This document shows positions 45,933-60,154 of a stretch of 64,000 nt of DNA, in pieces (positions within the stretch are counted from its first letter, which is position 1; each line of letters opens with the position of its first letter). A program made the position numbers and the translations under genes. A model generated the notes under the pieces. The model did no database searches and was not told the DNA's origin. It was given only the letters and a program-made list of their open reading frames with translations. The stretch comes from Lates calcarifer (Eukaryota > Chordata > Actinopteri > Centropomidae), in assembly GCF_001640805.2 (NCBI RefSeq), contig NC_066855.1, positions 1,287,660-1,351,659 on the forward strand, written 5' to 3'.

Positions 45933-48900
45933 TACAGCTCATAGCACGACTCAGTCTTGGCCTACTTAAGTGTGATGGGAGGGATCTTCTTCACAAATAC
46001 CAGCACTTCAGCATTTTCTCACATTTTACTTTCGCTGGACCGACACATTAGCACACAGAGAGCAGACTGCAATTTTAGACTCATCTTGATTGACCTCAAA
46101 GAATTTGTCCTCCATCCCAAGATGAATTTTCCTTTGCCAAAAGTGCACGTCATTAAAATGTATCAGGGCAGCTTCATTTGCAGACTCCGGCGGAGCTACT
46201 CGGGAGCTGGACCAGCGCCAAACCGCCGATAACGCAGATACGATCGTTGAACCTCAAATTAACCTCCCTCGGCTTTACCTTCGGCTAACTGCACAGTTAT
46301 ACACAGGGACAAGACTCGGGTGACAGCACCTGGTTGTTCTGCTCTGAGGGGAAGATTTTGTTCTTTGCCTTGACAATGAGTGAGTTCAGCCTCTTCATCT
46401 CAGTGACATGGCAGCACAGACTCAGACAGGTGGTGGCTGCAGCTGGAAATTGGCTCTTACCTCCATGATTAGACTATATTTAACTACTGTAATAACCACA
46501 CAGGAGCTACAATGGATCTGATATTGAGGGCAAAAGGAGTAATCGGGGGTATAAAGCAGTTCAATTTTAACAGGCAAGGGGAGAGCAGTGAAAATATATG
46601 GTGTGAGTCTCTATAAGGCACATGTCGATAATGTATGTCCCATGATGCTCTGCATGAGATGAAAGGTCATCTGAAGTGACAGTAATCAGCTCAGCAATAA
46701 CTAACAATGTTTGTTGAGTAGTTAAAATTAAAAAAAATTGCCTCACACTGATCTGAGGATGATGAAAGATCTCAACTAAAAAGCAAACTAGCCAGAACTT
46801 ATCACCCAGTGAATCCAGTGTATGAAGCCACAGTCTGTTTTTTTTTTCAACCTCTTAATAATTCATTTCACGAAAGCCCAGAGAAACAGTCTCCACTCGT
46901 ATGTCTGCTTTTTTCCTCTCCTGCAAGTCTTATCTTCAAAGTCTCATGGGAAATTAATGTTTGTCCAAGGCACTAAACCATATATAGGGTTAATCCCCGA
47001 GCTCCGTGTTGCCTATGGGTAAATGTGCTGACTGGACACTTATACCATTTTGCTGATTACATCATGCAGCCGCCTGGTTACGTCTAATGGCAGGAAAACA
47101 GAGGCGAGGACGGGATCTAATTTGGGTCAGTCAGGGTGTGTCAGCCAATCAGAACATCGCACATCCCTTTGAAGAAATATTAACAATCGTGCTTATCTGA
47201 CAAAATATATTCGCAGAGGAAACGAGAGTGTGATTACTTCCTGTGGTTTGTTGTCATCGTGTGTTTTTCTGTTGTGTCAAATTGATGACGAGCTGCAGAG
47301 GCTTCTTTTTCCTCAATACAGATCTATGGAAGTCGATTCACACCAGGATAACAAATACACTGATAAAAAGAAAATTGAGAAAGATATAAAATACCTTCTT
47401 ATAATGACACGCTGAGACAGAAGTGTGGTTTTACTGCGTGATTATCAGGGGTCTAAAGACGAATTACAAGTCATACAAAAAGGAGATTCAAAACAAATTC
47501 AATGTGACGTTCATTTTTTATTTTTATGTCAGGTTAAGATAAGTCTACAGGAAGTGACCAAGATTAACTGTGAGAGAGAAAGAAAGTGAGAGAGACCCAT
47601 CCCCCTCACATCTAGACTGCATCCACTGACGCCTGAAAATGCTGAAAATATTGAATTTAGATGGATGACACAGACTCTGAAACCAAGCTAAATGTGTCCA
47701 GTTGCTTCTGTTGAGGTGAAAAATCCGCCCTTCTTGGGAACTGGTGAAAATCGGGATGATAGAATTAGAGAAAAAAAAGGTACTGATACACTTTGTTCAT
47801 GACCAAGTAAAAATATAAAATCCAGGAGAATCAGAGGTTTAGTAGAGGTCGAGGTTGTATCTCCATTTACCATCTGTAAATATACAGAATCTCCTGAGGC
47901 TAATAATTATATTACATACTCTCTCATATTTTGATTCACTAATTCACTTATTTGCATTTCTCATTTATGCTCTGACCATCATATGATTAATAATTCTATC
48001 ACTTATTTTTCATCAGTTCATTTTCTTAATGGGACCAGGCTTTCATACCCACATCGCTCCAGTCTTACACTCTCTGTGTGGCTTGTTTCATGTGACGTCA
48101 GTACATTGCCATATGGCTGTCTGAAGGGCACTTTGTTCCCCCACCTACTTCTCCTAGAACAGGATGACACTGTTCCAGTCACAGGTATTAGATATCCTCT
48201 CCCCAGAACATGGAAATAAAGATGAGTGAGCCTGAGGCTTTGTGTGTGGATGCATGAAAAACATGTTATCAAAGATCAAAATGTGCTCCAATTAGTCTGT
48301 GATTCACCTCTAATGTGATGGTGGAGTACTGGTGAGTTTATTTGAGAAACAATAAAGTACACTTCTTGTCCAGTGAAATATTTAAAGCTGCAGTATTTTA
48401 ATATGTAAGTATGATGTGAAACATGCAGTGATGAAACTACAGAAACAAGGTAGGACCTCAGGACTCCTAACTGTAGTTGGGGAGCAGGGGAATCTATCAA
48501 ATAGCAGACTTCTACAGTAGCCTAATGCAATCAGTAAACCCAGTCACACCATGACATACTACCAAATAAACCACAGTTGATTCACGATACTGTGAATATA
48601 GACCTGTAGTTTCACAGACGTATCATTTTTCTGGGTTAAGTCATTAAGAAAACTACAAATCTAAATCTCTTTCTCCTCATTTCCTGTCTGTCTTCACTGT
48701 CGCTGTCCAATAAAGGCTGAAAATACCAGAAAAATACAATAACACGCAACCAGTTTACACACCACCGAGGTGAACTGATTCAGTCCTGACTCTTGGTCGA
48801 CAGTGTTGGGTGATGGGCAATGTATTGGTTCTCCAGTGCCAAATAAACACAAGAGTGCAGAAGATAAAGGTATGTTGTCTTTATATTATACACGATAAAA

Positions 48901-51900
48901 CTAGACACTGGACAGAAACACAGCTCCTACATAATATTATACTTAAGGGAGAAATCTGGTTTATTACAACTCAGGTTTTATTTTCATTGGTCATCAGTAA
49001 TGAGATTGTATTGATTGAGTTGATTGCTGAGATCTGGCATCGCTTAAAAGAACTCCAGCAGAGCCAGAATCCAGCCAATATATAATCATACATTAAAAAA
49101 AAAAAAACCTCCAGATAATCAGGCTTGTTCATAACCTGTTCCCACACTTCCTGATCTCTGCAATTACTTGGTGAGCACAGTGTTATTATAATTGATAGCT
49201 ACAATGTCCAGAGCCATTAAAATAATGCCTCAGATTTTTCACAAAGTTGTTAGAAATAAGTGCTTTATATTCAGGTTTTATATCCTCGCATATTCTTTTT
49301 TAAATGAAGAAGAATGATGCTTTAAGTCTTTCCACTGGTCTCAGTTCTTCCATATCAGATGACCCATTAAATTAGTGCATTCAGTGCTTGTTTTTGTCAC
49401 CTACTACAAGGAGATAATGTCACAGATGGAGCTGGCTGTGGGTTCCTCTTCCTGAAGGATCTGTATAATCAGTGTAAGAGCCCGACTCTTCTACAGATAA
49501 GTGTGGAGGACAGACGTCCCTCCAGAATGACAATGAGGTTGTGATAGAGAGCCACAGCTGGGTCTGACAGAGAGAGATGAATGAGGCCAGAGAGGGAGAG
49601 ATCAAACCCCCCTCAGCACACCTGCTCACACCTGTTCACCACTTTCACTGATCCTCCTCCAGAAGCCGAGCACAAAGAGAAAGACAGGAGGAGCGGTGGA
49701 CGTGGAAGTGTGGAAGTAACAGGGGGAACTGTCTTTATAGACATTATTAAGAGTGTATCCATAGCACAGATATATTTGATTAAAGCAGCTGACATAAGGT
49801 CTTTGCTCTTGTCCCACTTTAATCAATCGCGCCAATCGATGCTGTTTCGCCACACCACTAGATCCTTTGAAACATTCCTATAACCTGGAATTTTAAATCT
49901 CTCTACAATTTGTGGGTTTACTCCCATAATGTTTGGTTTTAGATTGCAGCCGTCTTGCTTATTCATTGTTGATGTTGTTTGTCCAAAGCATGGTAGGTGG
50001 TGCCCCATAAATGATGAAATAAAGGGAAAAATACAAAGGGCAGTGGTTTCCTAGGAGAAATACTCTGACCAGCTGTGTATGATCTCTTTTTACAGCTCTC
50101 TGCTAGGAAAAAAAAAACAGCTTTCTCTTGGTTTATCCCTCACTATATTATAAATATCGCCAATGTTAAATATAGGTTCAAGAATAGATGTGAATCATGG
50201 TCACTGATGTCAAAGTCCCTAGCCTATATTGATCCATTCTATCGAAGTGTAACACCACACCACTTCTTAGATGGGACAGTAAAGACGATTAAGCTGCTGT
50301 GGTACTCCATCAGAACTACTTTCTGGATGGTTGAAGATCTCTGGATCCCCCTCTGCCCACACCTTTCTGACTTCAACAGTGGGCTGGGTCAAACCTTTAC
50401 TTCTGAAACTGACAATCCAACATTCGCAGCCACTTCATGCAGCAACCCTAACACCTAACCCTGTGTGGAGGTGGGGAAGGTAAGCTGGGTTCGAACCTCT
50501 CCCCCAAGCTCCATTTTTTCATTTGTCACACAACTATTTGTGGCACTTTTCATCGTGTATAACCAAACACAACAAATGTCAATCAATGAACGTCTCCGAG
50601 TGTGGTAAACACGTTCCTACAAGGTTGGACAGGATGCCGGACAAACTGCTTCTTAATCGAGAATAACTCGACCCTTGAAGAGGTCACAACTATAAATGGT
50701 CACCTGTGATAAAAGCATCTCTACAAAGAGTTGTTTTATATGTCAAACACACAACAGTACACCAAAACAAAACACACTTTCTTTATTGTTCTCTGCCTGG
50801 CATTGAATGGGATTGACTGAACTGATTGTGCCCACAACATATTAGCTCACAGGAATGAAGCTAATATAAACAGACAAGAGGCTCTGGATGATAGAAGCAA
50901 CCACGTTGACCTACTTCCAGCTCACATAAATACTTGTTGCTTGTTTTTCAGCTTGTGTGATTGATCAAAAATAAAAACAGCAAGAATGAAGGGGTGTGCA
51001 AAACACAGAGGCAATCCATTTCAGATACCCCGGAGAAATGGGTATCGACAGCAATATTGCAAAACACCAAATATAACCTGCATCCAAGAAATCACATAGG
51101 TGCTTTTTTCAAAGAGGTAAATCGATTCTTCTGCTTGGCAGAGTTATAGTTAAATGTACATAACACAACACAGAGTTTTTCCCATGATGACTTCAAGCCT
51201 TCATTCTCATGGCTTTTAATCTTTGCACTTTTCCCCACTCTTTTGCTTCTTTTTTCCATCCTGAAGCCCATTCTCTATTCTGATTAATTTCACCAGTATC
51301 AGCCGGCAGTTAAAACCGCATGTCTAATTAAGGCATTGTGCCCATGGAATCTTCTTTTCAGTAATTGCCCCAGTGCTCCCGAGCATAAGTTGTGTATCTA
51401 GGTCAGAGCAGCAGTTAACCCTGGGGCACAGTGTGCTGTATGGTTTCAGGGTGTAGGGAGCATCTTTCTGATCATGTTGTGATTCCCTAGATCTTTACGC
51501 CTCCCTATCTCTGCCCCTCCACTCCGTGGTTGATAGGAGCGTTAGCTAATGTGCTCTGGTGTTAAATACCATGCAGAGCAATCAGCTACAAAGCATCGTG
51601 CTGTGCGAGAGATGTGTAAAACAAAGGCTGTGGATCACTCCACTCCACTGGGACGTGCTACAGGCTCACACTAATATGTGTTTGCTCATATTTTAAGAGC
51701 TGTAATGAGCTGCATTATATGTACAGTATATTGGCAATTAAAGCTGCAATCCACCATTGCTCAATTTCATACTGGTATTATGAGTTTCTTCTTGTCTCCC
51801 CCTTCCCCCATGGGACCAGGTGTGAAGAGTGGTAAATTGAAAGGTCCCAGGCAATCATCCAGGAGCTCCACTCAGCTCAGTCAGCTGGGGAATTCAGTGT

Positions 51901-54900
51901 GGGCTAGGATGAAGGACCAGCCAGCATAACTAATATAGCCCAGCCTGCCAAGTCCATACTGTAGCTGTAATACCCCCTGCTGCTCCCATACATAGCAAAA
52001 TGTGATTGACTGAACTCGCATCGGCCAAGCTACTGCCTGACCTGTGCCGTATGTGTCCGTCACAAGCCGTTTTGTTTGATCGTGCTTGAGAGGACGAACA
52101 ATGGAGGCTGATGCTGTGTGAAATGGGATTTTGGTAAATCATCCTTGTTTGCCTCCACTTAGTTTTTCACATCCACCACGGGAGAAATTTAAGTTAAATG
52201 CACTGTAACATAGCAACAAATCTCAAGTCAGTGGTTACAATTTCTCTACAAACAATGATTAAGCACCCTGTAATGTCTGAGGTCCAGACCGAGCATCACC
52301 ACCTGATACTGAGCCATGCAGCTTAGATACTATGTAAGATGATGGCATAACGAGGGGACAATAGGTACAATATTGTTAAGTGTGGGCCCCCCAGTTACTG
52401 TTTTCCAGTCACATGGTGCATATGCAGACAGTTAACACCGACGTTGATTATGATACATCAAGATTCTTAGAAAAGTTGTCCCTAACAGGGGTAGATAAAA
52501 AAAGTTTCTCAATTACAATGATTTTACAGTTGCTGGCAGATTTTATTGCCTGTAGCTGGCTATCTAATTAAGATAACACCAGCTTTAAGACTTTTTGTGT
52601 TTATAGGTGACTCATTGTAAAACAAAAAGCCTGCAGAGGACTATATATAAGTCCTTTATGGCTATTTACTGTGTAATGTTGTAACTAAAGCTACCTACAA
52701 ATCCCAGACAAAAGCCATCGTCCTCTCCAGTTGATGGAAATGAACAGCATGGTTGTTGTATTGCAGTGTAGAGCTTGTTTATCCTTGTGTTAACTAGGAG
52801 TAAGTTGGACATTAGAACAAACATAAGATCAGACTGTTACGTTGTTCTAACATTTTTTGGCTGCTTAGCTTTAAACTTGAAGCAGTAGCTCTTACATGAA
52901 GAGAAAAGGCTTTTAGGCTGACTAACAGTCTGAAACTGAAAGCACAGTGGATGTGGTTTGGGTCCCTTATGCTTTACCTCCTTTGGTTTTGAATGGTATG
53001 TCTCAGCATGTGAAGAAATCTAAAGCTTAACAGGTCTGCATCATTACCAAGCTAGGACTGGACAAACTGTTCAGGGGAGGGCTTTAGCAAAAGGTCAGTT
53101 CCCAGTTTAATGAATTATGAGGCTGTGGTCTCAGTTTGTGGAAGTAAACGACTCAGGGATTGACATGAGACCCTTATCCTACAGGATCAGCATGCCCACT
53201 GTGTCCAAACACCCCAACACGGTCACTGAGCTTTCACCTTGCTGTCAACAGAGTCTGATTGCTTTCTTGCTGTTGTCTAGACCAGATAATCTTGGCTCAG
53301 CCATCCCTCACCACTCCCACCAGGCTGATGGAAAATCTGGCCGTCCCTGATTCCTTACATTTTTCATTTCTCGTCAAGTTGATCTTTTTCTTTTCATTTT
53401 GAGAAACTGGGGTTTGCCTTAGTTGCTGAATTGTAGTACACAGTGAAGGTTGGTAAAGAGACTGACAGGGTCGGTAAGAACTTTACAGATGATCACGCCA
53501 ACGTACTTACGCAGTGCGAGTATGTATGCAAGAATCAGGACGCAGGTTGCAGTTCACCTTATGGCCATTGGTGTCAGTAAAATCAAGGGTTTCAGATTTC
53601 TCGAAACAGAACCTTTAAGGCAGCATACATTTATAATTTAACTACACAGCTTGTAGAAATACTTGCCCTACAACACAGCCACCAGTTTCCACAAACATAC
53701 CTCTATCTATCAGCCTCCTCCAGTGATGTTTTGTGTGTTTTACATGAATCAGCTCTGTCCTGTTGGGATGTTAAGACTGGAATGCGAGATGAAGGATGAG
53801 TGTGGCTGCACAGGGCCTTGACCTGCATCATCACTCATCATGTGATTGACACCGTTTCCTCACGCATGTTCATGTCCAACAGACCAAGTCATCTGTCAGT
53901 GACCCCTTGGCTTATTGCATAACTGCTGCCAATCACAGCTGCATGTCCCAGGCTGACACAGGAGCTCTTAATCCTTCTCACTTGATCTGCTTTTCTCTTT
54001 TCACCGAAACACTCTTATCAGGAACCTGTCCTGCCAGGATGGATCCCAGGCCATTTCTGCACCGCGACACATGCCTGATATGCAGCAGCAGCTTCATTAA
54101 CTCAGGAGATCTCAGACCTGATATTAACTTTTAGCCCCTCTGACAGATGAGACACGGAGCCCAGGCCGGACACAGTGTCAGCCTCGTTACGTAGTGTCAA
54201 AATTAAGATCGACTGATGTGGTCGGTTTTGAGGTCAGATAAGACTGCTTATTTCATCATTTTCAGGCTATCAGCCGAGAAGTCTTCAGAGTTTCCCCAGG
54301 CGTGTTTTATTCTTGTTAGGACTGAAAATAGCTTCACAAACCAGATGGATTTAGGAGATGATTGTACTGCAAGAAACAGCATTATCAAAAGCCCAAATTG
54401 ATCTCAACATAGACATAATGTTTTGCCACATTAGCTGTTAAAGTTTGTTGGGAGGTGAAAGATGACTTTCTCTGTAGCAAACAAACATGAGAAGGTGTTT
54501 ACTAAGGATTTGCAGCACTTCTCTGGACGCTAAACAGCCAAATTAATACGGCACCAAGGTAACCATTAAAAATGTTGTTTTTTGTGTGGACAAACAAAAC
54601 TTTTAGCTGGTCATCTCAATAGATTAAAAGTCAGGGAATTACCAAAAACCATGAGTAAATGTTGTATGTGATAGATATTATCCTGAATAACTGAAAACCT
54701 CCTTGTAGTGTTGTAGCTGGATTCATCCTCTGGGGTCCATGAGTGTCTGTACAAAATTTAATCACAAACAACTACAAAAGTACTGAAAGCTGCTGAGAAT
54801 GTTATTAATAGATATAATAACAATAGAAAATAAAGAAAATGGTATTGTTTCTCTCTTATTGCCTGCATTTATTTGCTCTTGCAGCAAACAGTGTAACACA

Positions 54901-56455
54901 TTAACTGCCTTTTTCTCCTCGGCTACCTCAGCAATGCAAACAGCACCGTGCAGGTTTCATCTCTTCCTTTGAACATACATAAAAATTCATCATCTTAGTA
55001 TTCACAGTATGTATTAAACTCAACATACACATCACCAAACAAACACCTATTACACAAACATTTAACCTGAGAGCAATAATGGCAACGAATCTCTCTTTTT
55101 TTTTTTTTACTTTAAAGACACTTTAAATAGTAATTGTTTTGCTCTTTTGATCTGATCTTTATAAAAAGGTTTGTTTTAGCCGAATGCATCAGGGATGTTA
55201 TCTACTTTATTTATATTTAAGGCTATATTTAACTCTCTTGGCTATAGATTTAAAGCCTTTGATGTTGCTGCACGAATAATTCATGAAATATTTAAATCAG
55301 TTTAAGGAAAGAATTTTAAATAACAGCAGAGAAAAGAATCACTTGGGTTATTTGCTGCATCACATTTAATAAGGTGGACCACATCGGGACGTTTGCTTGC
55401 CTGGCTGACAGAACTGTCTCATCCCATAGTGTGGTCCCTCTAGTTAGCTTGGCTACCTGACAGCTACTGCACCTTGGTTAAAAGTACAGTGTCTTATCCG
55501 TGTCAGAGACTATTTTTCATACTGTCCTGGTTAAAATCTTTCACCTTTGATGCACATTTTTGATTGCATCACACTCATATCAGTCTGTCCTCTGAGAAAA
55601 AATCAGGGACATCTTCATTACAGTGATATTTTCAGAGCTTTAAGAGGAGCTTAGCTGCTGATGAGTTGCCCCGTCACTATTCAAAAAAGGTGGCCTCTTT
55701 ATTCACAGCCAGCTGTTACTGTCCTCACTTATCTTTCCCAGCAGTCTCAAGCTCAATCACTTCATCACTCGAGTGTCTCCTTCAGCCCTCATCATCTCTC
55801 TTCCCTAAGAGTTCAAAATAACCACCAGTCCTTTACTTACACCCCACCTCTTTGCTTCTACTCCCACAGCTCTGTCTTGTTTTCTCCTCTCAGCCCAGTC
55901 ATTTCCTTTCTCTCTACCTTACAATATCAGACCCTCCTATCAGTCCACTCCTCCGTTATCCTCTGCGACACAATGTCTCACCCACTTTTGTAATTCAGGG
56001 TGACTTACAACCCAGCGTATTATCTGTCCTGAAAGCCGTCTGCAGCCACTTTGTTTATTTCCAGGTGAGACACAGAGATATGTTACAGAGGACCGAGACG
56101 CACTTCTCTAGTGTCCTTGTTTGACAGTGTGCAGACAGCGTCCAGAAATCTGGGGATAATTAAGGGGGGAGGCAATGAAAGACGCATTCAGACACACGCA
56201 AGTAAGCAGGAGAGTTATTGTGCAGTCGTCTGGAGGTGGAGGGAGACAGCCAACAACAAATACCACCTTCAAGAAGTATGTCTAATGGATGCAATTATGT
56301 CCTATCAGAAAGACGTGAAAAGACAGGATGAAATCTTTGTGAAGCATTCATGTGTTTGATGCATCGGAATACTCTCATTTAAAGGGTAACTACACCCTCT
56401 AATCCTCCCTCCCTCCCAGCTTATTTTAAAAAACCAACAGAGGAGTGAGGGAACA

Positions 56456-56480
56456 ACGACTGACGACTGACGACTGACGC
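56456..56480. repeat. Short tandem array of a 7-mer
   Basis: ACGACTG recurs three times and ends in ACGC. A GACTGACTGACTAG run follows near 56503. Confidence 0.8.
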
Positions 56481-56954
56481 AGAGGGTCGGGGTCACGGGG
56501 GAGACTGACTGACTAGCAGTTAATGAAGCATCAACGGCGATGTCAAGCTGGTTGTCAGAGCTAACCACCCATTAGGTCCTCCTTTGACACATTAACCATT
56601 TATTTCAGTCAATGTTTCTAAGCGCTAAATATCTTACTAAGCTCTGATTATAGCTCAGTTATTGATAGACCATGTGCTGTGTTTACTGCCACAGCAGAGA
56701 ATAAATCATTCATGTTGTTCATTAACATCATACGCCAGCAGTAAATCACTCATTCATTGACATTATTGTTTATATGAATTTAAAGGGCCAGTTCAACAAC
56801 AATGGTTCCAGACCTCCAGTTTGTTCTGTGATATATAAAGGTGTGGTGTTGCTGACTATCGGGTGTTGACAGCTTTTTCCACAAGTGTGAGAAACAACTG
56901 ACCAATCAAGGCCTGTAGAAGGATTCACAGCTGCACAGTAATACCAAGCCGGTA

Positions 56955-57012
56955 ACCTGGTGGCCTAGCGGTGACCACAAAGTTCCTGGTTCAGGTCCAG
57001 CGGGAGACCTTT
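56955..57012 (+). mobile_element. tRNA-derived SINE head (truncated)
   Basis: CCTGGTGGCCTAGCGGTGACCACA contains an RNA polymerase III A box, TGGCCTAGCGG (56961-56971). The B box, GGTTCAGGTCC (56988-56998), lies 16 bases after it, followed by AGCGGGAGACCTTTG. This matches the head of a common fish tRNA-derived SINE whose intact copies have a longer A-to-B gap, so an internal deletion is likely. The SINE body and tail are missing. Confidence 0.65.
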
Positions 57013-57124
57013 GATTCAACAAAGAAACTGCAACAGAAAGTCAACTTAAATGAATAACAACACGATCCCCATCAGAGGGATATATGTGTTGCTTGCTACA
57101 GATTGGTTTGGGCAAGAAATTTCC

Positions 57125-57560
57125 TGAGAGTCGCTGACCCATTCTTTCGTCATGTGAGTCATTAGTCGTTTCTACATCTAAAGGAGAAGGGACACTCCAT
57201 CCAGTTCGATAAAGTCCACATTTTGGATAGAGAGGTTTCAAAGAGGAGTGAAGGAGGCCATTTACATCCATCTGGAACATCCATCTTTAAACAGAGGTGG
57301 TGGCCTACGACACCAACTATCTGCCACCTACAACGTGGTCTTGAGATCCTTACCCAGATGATTTAACTCCCATTCACACCTCGAGCCGTGTGACCATAAC
57401 GACTCTCAGGACCACCTACAAGAGGTTAAATACTTAGAACTCCCCAACCAGTCTCTAGAACTGAGGAACCATCTCAGATGAGAGGTGAAACGTCTTTAAG
57501 AAACCTTAAAGAAGTCCGACTACCTTCAACTTAAGACTACCACAACTGTGACCTTGATCT
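57125..57560 (+). mobile_element. Penelope-like retroelement relic (C-terminal end and 3' tail)
   Basis: Conceptual translation gives HLKEKGHS and then KVHILDRE in one frame from 57175. After a frame change near 57232 it gives GVKEAIYIHLEHPSLN and RGGGLRH, then LSATYNVVL, ending about 57346. This is the C-terminal block that follows the GIY-YIG endonuclease region in fish Penelope-like elements. The tail GATGAGAGGTGAAACGTC (57478-57495) is the usual 3' end of the same family. The reverse transcriptase is absent, there is a frameshift, and stops occur upstream (one just before 57165), so it is a dead 5'-truncated copy. It starts about 110 bases after the SINE head. Confidence 0.65.
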
Positions 57561-60025
57561 CCTTTTCCAATCACACTCCAAGGAGGCGTTTCTCTAATTT
57601 GCACACAGTAAGTTTTGTGTTTAGTAATGACCTAAATCATGTGAGTTTAAAGAATTTAAATTCTTTCAACATTTTAAGGTAGTTCAGCATCCAGAATGTG
57701 CTCATGTTGAACTGTCCTTGGTGGCACAGTAAAACACAGCAGCAGCTGACTACACTGCACAACCACTTTATTAACGGTAAACATACTGAAACGATCACCT
57801 CAACAGTGCCTGTGCTCGATTGCTGCCATAGGAGTTGGAGTATTAAAGCTCTGTGTACTTCAGGGCCTCCGTGACTTAATGTGCTGACGGCTGCTTTTTA
57901 CTGCCGGGAGAACAGCGAAGTGTTGACTGCAACACAGCTGCTGCTGTTGCTGCTATAGCATGCAAAGATGGTGATACGTCTGTCACATGAAAGGGTAATA
58001 CCTAAACATGAAAGCAGCTTCTTCCCATTCACTCTCCATAAGGCAGAGAGGGATGCCAAAGCAGAGAAGTGATGACCTATGTGGGAAAGTAAGTTATAAA
58101 ATATGAGCTCTCTGTAGAAACACAGTGGAGGCACAGGCAGCAGTCTGGTTATCTCTGCCAAACAGTGAACTGATGGCCAGATTGGCGTGAACTTTTCTCT
58201 GTACACTCCTGTTCCCGAGGGAGGAAACCTACTGATCTTGACCCTGTGACATTTCCTTGTGACCTTTCCTTTAGCGCCATCATTTCAGTTCACACTGAGC
58301 TTACAAATGAGCATTTTCATTTATCTCTAATCGTTAAAGAAATAATCTCTTACGCATCACATAATCACTCCAAATACTCAGCAAAACATTATTAGTTGAT
58401 TGCCTAACCGCACAGAGACAGATATTCATCAGCCCTGCTCTAATGTCCTCTGGGGCTGATTGAATCTCACTGAATTTCCACCCAAAACAATCACATAATG
58501 AAGCCAAGTGCTCCGCTTTCAAACAGAAATACCACTATTTGCAATTCCAATCGAGTTAAAGCATTCATTATTTTCATCAACCTCTTTCTCCCCCAAAGGG
58601 GAAGTGCAGCAGGCTTTGGTTTAATTGAATTAGCCGAGCACCACCCAGCAGTAAGACTGATACAGCGGTCCCACTGTTACGTGGTCATACATCTCAGGCC
58701 AGTGCCAGGGTCTAAGTGAACCGTAACTAAAGGCTTATTGACCCCACACAGCTGCCATATTGGTTAATATCTCATCTGGTCCATGGAGGTGCCAAAATGG
58801 AGCCTGTGGAGCTGTGAAGTATGGAGCACATAAAAGGATCTCAAGATTCATACATGAAAGGAGCTATATAACACAGAGAAACACTACAGAACATGCTGCG
58901 TGCAGTGTTATTAGCTGCCATTTTATCTCAGCTGCTGCTGCATTCCCTCCTCACAGTCCCACAAAGGATCCTTGAGTTCCTTATTTAGGCTGTTTTAATG
59001 CATTGTGTTTATTCCTTACACCATTATCAGCCTGTAATGAACTAATGTGTCACATCTTTTTGTAACATTGTAACACAAAAAAAGACATATTTTGTCACTT
59101 ACCACTCCATTAAGACTGGCATTTTATTGAATCTGAACGCAGTATCAAAGCTGCTTTTTGAATTTAATCCTTTTGAATCCCTTATCAAATTTAATGACAT
59201 CAAATTTAATTAGATTTAGCTTCCAACATTTGCAAACGACTGCATTTATAAATAACTAAAACTAAATGATTCAATTTCAATCTTTCATCACTTTTAATCA
59301 CTGCACGTTTGAGTGGCAGCCTAATTAATGACATGAGCAGAATATAGAATGCCGATTAATTATACATTGGAATAATAGGTGTCTAACCTACTAAATGTAT
59401 CACACCTTATTTTACAACCAGCAACTTCACTGTTCTGGTATACTCTTTTTTTTTTTTCTTTAGCAAAAAAACAAACTGATAAACCCAATGCACTCTACCC
59501 ACAGAGCACCAAACAACACACAGATAAAATTAGCAACTAGCTAGTGAACATGGTGACATATTTAACAGCTGACGTTACAGAGCTTCCAACAGCCCCTGAG
59601 GGAAAACACAACCAAAGGACAGTGGTAAGTGAGATAAGTGAATAGGCAACTGTTCTTTATCAGGTGACGACTGTGTTGTGTTTTTCAGCTTTGGCTTGAT
59701 TCTGAACTCTGAACATTTCTCCTAGACTGGTAACAGCTGTTGATGCTAACGTTGGCTACATAGCACCATAACTGACATACAGCTCCTTTGACACATGTAT
59801 GCATTTAACTGGGATACCTTACTTTGTGTCTTAGAGGTAAAGGCAGCGACCATGAACCACAGTGTCCTCTGGCCAGTGACCTTTGTTCCAAGTCATCCAC
59901 CTCTCTGTCTCCCATCATTTCTTGTCATCTCTATTATCTTCTGACAAATACATTTAGAGAGATTCTGACTCTTGAAACTGTAACTGATGATTCAATTTAT
60001 CTGTTTGTTGGTTTTGTTGGACAGC

Positions 60026-60043
60026 AAAAAAAAAAAAAAAAAA
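60026..60043. repeat. A18 homopolymer
   Basis: Eighteen A residues without an adjacent recognisable retroposed gene. Confidence 0.9.
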
Positions 60044-60138
60044 CACATGAAAGTGATGATTCCTTCCCCTCCTGAACATTCTCTGCCAAACCCATACAGG
60101 GAATACTTCAATAACAAAACAGCCAAAGGTTTTATTAG

Positions 60139-60154
60139 TTAATTAGCTAATTAA
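60139..60154. promoter_or_regulatory. Homeodomain-type palindrome
   Basis: TTAATTAGCTAATTAA is a perfect 16-bp palindrome carrying two TAATTA sites, with another AATTAG just to the right. TAATTA is the core of paired and Antennapedia-class homeodomain sites. Enhancer function is inference; AT-rich DNA produces such words readily. Confidence 0.3.

Larger units (their letters stand above)
39832..56944. other. Gene-free stretch
   Basis: Largest uninterrupted noncoding stretch. Features seen: a compound (TA)n(CA)n(TA)n tract at 45892-45932, A/T homopolymers such as about 49095-49107 and 55099-55111, and a short 7-mer array at 56456-56480. The segment 41120-41320 contains GCAACATTATGTAACTTTTT and paired AACATTAGCTAATGTTAGC words that resemble old fish interspersed repeats. 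The segment 49800-50460 has several mid-length frames on both strands and may be a decayed retroelement, but no motif allows a family name. No exon was recognised. Confidence 0.45.

Noticed and set aside
48093..48100. TGACGTCA cAMP-response element
   Set aside because: An 8-base palindrome is expected about once per window by chance, and no promoter is nearby.
50461..50500. GGTTCGAACC, resembling a tRNA T-loop/B box
   Set aside because: No A box, no paired T-stem and no cloverleaf could be drawn.
56044..56124. Plus-strand acceptor-like TTTATTTCCAG followed by 20 open codons and a stop
   Set aside because: Too short, and no upstream partner was identified.
59549..59629. ATG, 25 open codons, then GTAAGT
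   Set aside because: Looks like an exon start, but the surrounding phrases resemble a dispersed fish repeat and the peptide is featureless.
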